A DNA stretch of 64,000 bases from Candidatus Pantoea formicae (GTDB lineage: Bacteria > Pseudomonadota > Gammaproteobacteria > Enterobacterales > Enterobacteriaceae): NCBI RefSeq assembly GCF_011752625.1, contig NZ_VWXD01000004.1, positions 248,001-312,000 on the forward strand. The letters are read 5' to 3'. This document shows, one piece after another, positions 62,435 through 64,000 of the stretch. The stretch's first letter is position 1; each line of letters begins with the position of its first letter. The translations under genes and the position numbers were made by a program. A model generated the notes under the pieces. That model was not told the origin of the DNA. It ran no database searches and saw only the letters and a program-made list of their open reading frames with translations.

Positions 62435-63451
62435 TTATGATTTAACGGTTATCAGAGCGTCGGCGTAGTAGCGCGCAGCCACGTCGCGATGCGAACGCAG
62501 GCGCCCTTTGAGATAGTTCCAGCCCACTTCTCGCAATAGAGGATTGGTAGGATCACTGGTTGGCCCGCGAGCGTCGGCTGCCAGTTGTGGAGGTAGCTGA
62601 TAGATCGGTACTTCGGCATCCAGCTGTGCGCCGAGGAAAAAGGCAATCGACACCCTCTCTTGCTGCGCCGAAGGGGACACCACGCGATGTACCGTGGCAC
62701 GCAGGTAGCCGTTGGTGGCAATCTCCAGCAACTCACCAATGTTCACCACAAACGCACCGGGCATCGGCAGTGCATCAACCCAGTTATCTGGCGTGACTTC
62801 CACTTGCAAACCTGGCTGATCATCCTGCAGCAGAAAGGTCAAAAAACCGGAGTCTTTATGGGCACCCACCCCTTGCTGACTGGCGTTAGCAGCCTGTCCG
62901 GGGTAGCGGATGAGCTTTACATGTTCATTCGGATGGGTGCCGTACAGCGCATCAAAGGCATCGGATGGCAGCGACAGCGATCGCGCAAAAGCACGCAACA
63001 GCCGGAGCGCCACACCCGTCATGGCTTGCTGCCAGGCATGAATCACCGGGCGCAATTGAGGTAGTGCATCCGGCCACAAATTTGGCCCCTGCAGTCGCTT
63101 CCAGGCAGGATCGCCAACCTGCAAGGCTAATGCCGCACGCTCTGCACCGATATCAAACTGCTCGCGCTGATCGCGTTGCTCACGGGTATATTCGACGCCC
63201 GCCCGGTTATAACCGCGGAAATGCGGTGAATGGATCATTGAAACCTGCTGCTTCTTTTCATCCGGCAAGGCAAAGAAGGCTTGAGTAATACTCTGCACGT
63301 TCTGCAACAATTGCGAATTGATGCCATGATTTATCAGATAGAAAAAACCAACATCACGCGCGGTGGTGCGCAACTCAGCGAGATACGGCGATTGTTCAGC
63401 ATCAGGTAATTCCAGCAGCGCTAAATCCAATACCGGCAAGGTTCCTGCCAT
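62435..63451 (-). CDS. 2-oxoglutarate/Fe(II) oxygenase, isopenicillin N synthase family
   Basis: 338 residues. The iron triad H198-x-D200...H255 is in GAHKDSGFLTFL and RATVHRVVSP, and R266-x-S268 binds 2-oxoglutarate. The N-terminal DIOX_N domain is complete. Bacterial members commonly act on small organic molecules, including sulfur compounds. Its link with a MetQ-like binding protein suggests a role in using an imported sulfur or amino-acid compound, which is inference. It is divergent from yecA with a 206-base gap. Confidence 0.88.
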   Translation of the reverse strand: MAGTLPVLDLALLELPDAEQSPYLAELRTTARDVGFFYLINHGINSQLLQNVQSITQAFFALPDEKKQQVSMIHSPHFRGYNRAGVEYTREQRDQREQFDIGAERAALALQVGDPAWKRLQGPNLWPDALPQLRPVIHAWQQAMTGVALRLLRAFARSLSLPSDAFDALYGTHPNEHVKLIRYPGQAANASQQGVGAHKDSGFLTFLLQDDQPGLQVEVTPDNWVDALPMPGAFVVNIGELLEIATNGYLRATVHRVVSPSAQQERVSIAFFLGAQLDAEVPIYQLPPQLAADARGPTSDPTNPLLREVGWNYLKGRLRSHRDVAARYYADALITVKS

Positions 63452-63657
63452 ATTTATGCGTCCTGTTACGGAGAAGTTCTGCTTTTACGCTGACATCTGC
63501 CATGAATTACAGCCAATACTGTTGGGCAATAAGTTATGGCGAATGATTTTTAGGAAAGCTTCTGCAATCGTTATGCAAAAAGCGGTAAATTGCGGCCACT
63601 TGCCGCTATAATCGCGCCCACTCATTTTGCCGCAACGCCCCGCACAGGAGATGTCAT

Positions 63658-64000
63658 ATGAACCAGGGCCCATTAACCGAAAAAGAGCTGAACTGGCTTG
63701 AAGATATGCTGGAAAAATACGGCAACGAACAGTCGGTGGTGGATACGTCCGAACTGGACGGTTTATTAACCGCTCTGCTTTCTGGCCCGAACGACATTGA
63801 ACCGAGCGAGTGGTTGGTGGCGATGTGGGGAGGACAGAAACAGATTCCAAAGTGGACCAACGAACGTGAGATGGACCGCTTTATGGCGCTGATTTTCCAG
63901 CACTTCAACGATATCGCTGAGCGTCTGGCAGATTTCCCAGAACAGTTTGATCCGCTGTTTGGCTTCCAGGAGATGGAAGGACAAGAGTTCACTGTGGTGG
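63658..64000 (+). CDS. yecA: YecA-like UPF0149 protein, 3' end beyond window
   Basis: The ATG at 63658 follows CAGGAG and starts MNQGPLTEKELNWLEDMLEK. The visible 114 codons (STSELDGLLTALLSG-type core, WLVAMWGG, RFMALIFQHFNDIAERL, PLFGFQEMEG) follow E. coli YecA closely in order and spacing. YecA has a UPF0149 domain and a C-terminal SEC-C zinc motif; the latter lies outside the window. YecA relates to SecA-associated factors of uncertain role. Confidence 0.9.
   Translation, partial: MNQGPLTEKELNWLEDMLEKYGNEQSVVDTSELDGLLTALLSGPNDIEPSEWLVAMWGGQKQIPKWTNEREMDRFMALIFQHFNDIAERLADFPEQFDPLFGFQEMEGQEFTVV

Overview
The window reads as a chromosomal segment of an enterobacterium. The block yjjG-rimI-holD / rsmC / three tRNA-Leu genes / a yjjZ-like gene / fhuF, with opgB further on, matches the Escherichia coli 99-minute neighbourhood. 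Together with the full type VI secretion system (T6SS) beside it, this suggests Erwiniaceae, most likely Pantoea. The genus is inference from gene content only.

Region 1 (about 1-37,000, all genes on the minus strand) is one T6SS locus, read from right to left. A first operon (36,981 to 25,798) encodes an SH3-like lipoprotein, TssJ, TssK, TssL, TssM, TagF, TssA, TssB and TssC and ends at a hairpin. Hcp then heads a low-GC island of six small genes (24,995 to 21,387). These include a candidate effector whose stop codon overlaps the start of a membrane protein, and several exported proteins. A second operon (21,158 to about 3,965) encodes the FHA protein TagH, phosphatase PppA, an exported protein, TagJ, TssE, TssF, TssG, ClpV, kinase PpkA and VgrG. 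It ends in an effector cassette: an Eag-type chaperone, a PAAR protein with a C-terminal ADP-ribosyltransferase domain, and an ADP-ribosylglycohydrolase. This is the architecture of the Tre1/Tri1 toxin-immunity pair. All thirteen core T6SS components are present.

Region 2 (about 1-3,800) is a decayed effector island ending in a second vgrG cut by the window edge. It holds a vgrG head fused in frame to a foreign tail, a PAAR C-terminal stub, an intact small membrane protein, a gene broken by at least two frameshifts, and an orphan 49-codon ORF. The two full vgrG heads are identical over 880 bp and diverge in the spike tip, which points to recombination or gene conversion as the means of effector exchange.

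Region 3 (37,800-44,100) holds yjjG, rimI, holD, rsmC, a three-gene tRNA-Leu(CAG) operon, a DUF1435 gene, a membrane diguanylate cyclase, fhuF with a Fur-box-like site, and a YbaK-type deacylase.

Region 4 (44,100-51,200) is metabolic: a major facilitator transporter, then an apparent operon of MHS-type transporter, LacI-family regulator and nucleoside hydrolase with a palindromic operator candidate upstream, then a histidine phosphatase and a beta-propeller protein.

Region 5 (51,200-64,000) holds a capsule-type glycosyltransferase, a LysR regulator divergent from a tautomerase, opgB, a heptad-repeat coiled-coil protein, a GNAT acetyltransferase divergent from a MocR regulator, an RcnB-like protein, a serine hydrolase lipoprotein, a MetQ-like binding protein with a 2-oxoglutarate oxygenase, and the start of yecA.
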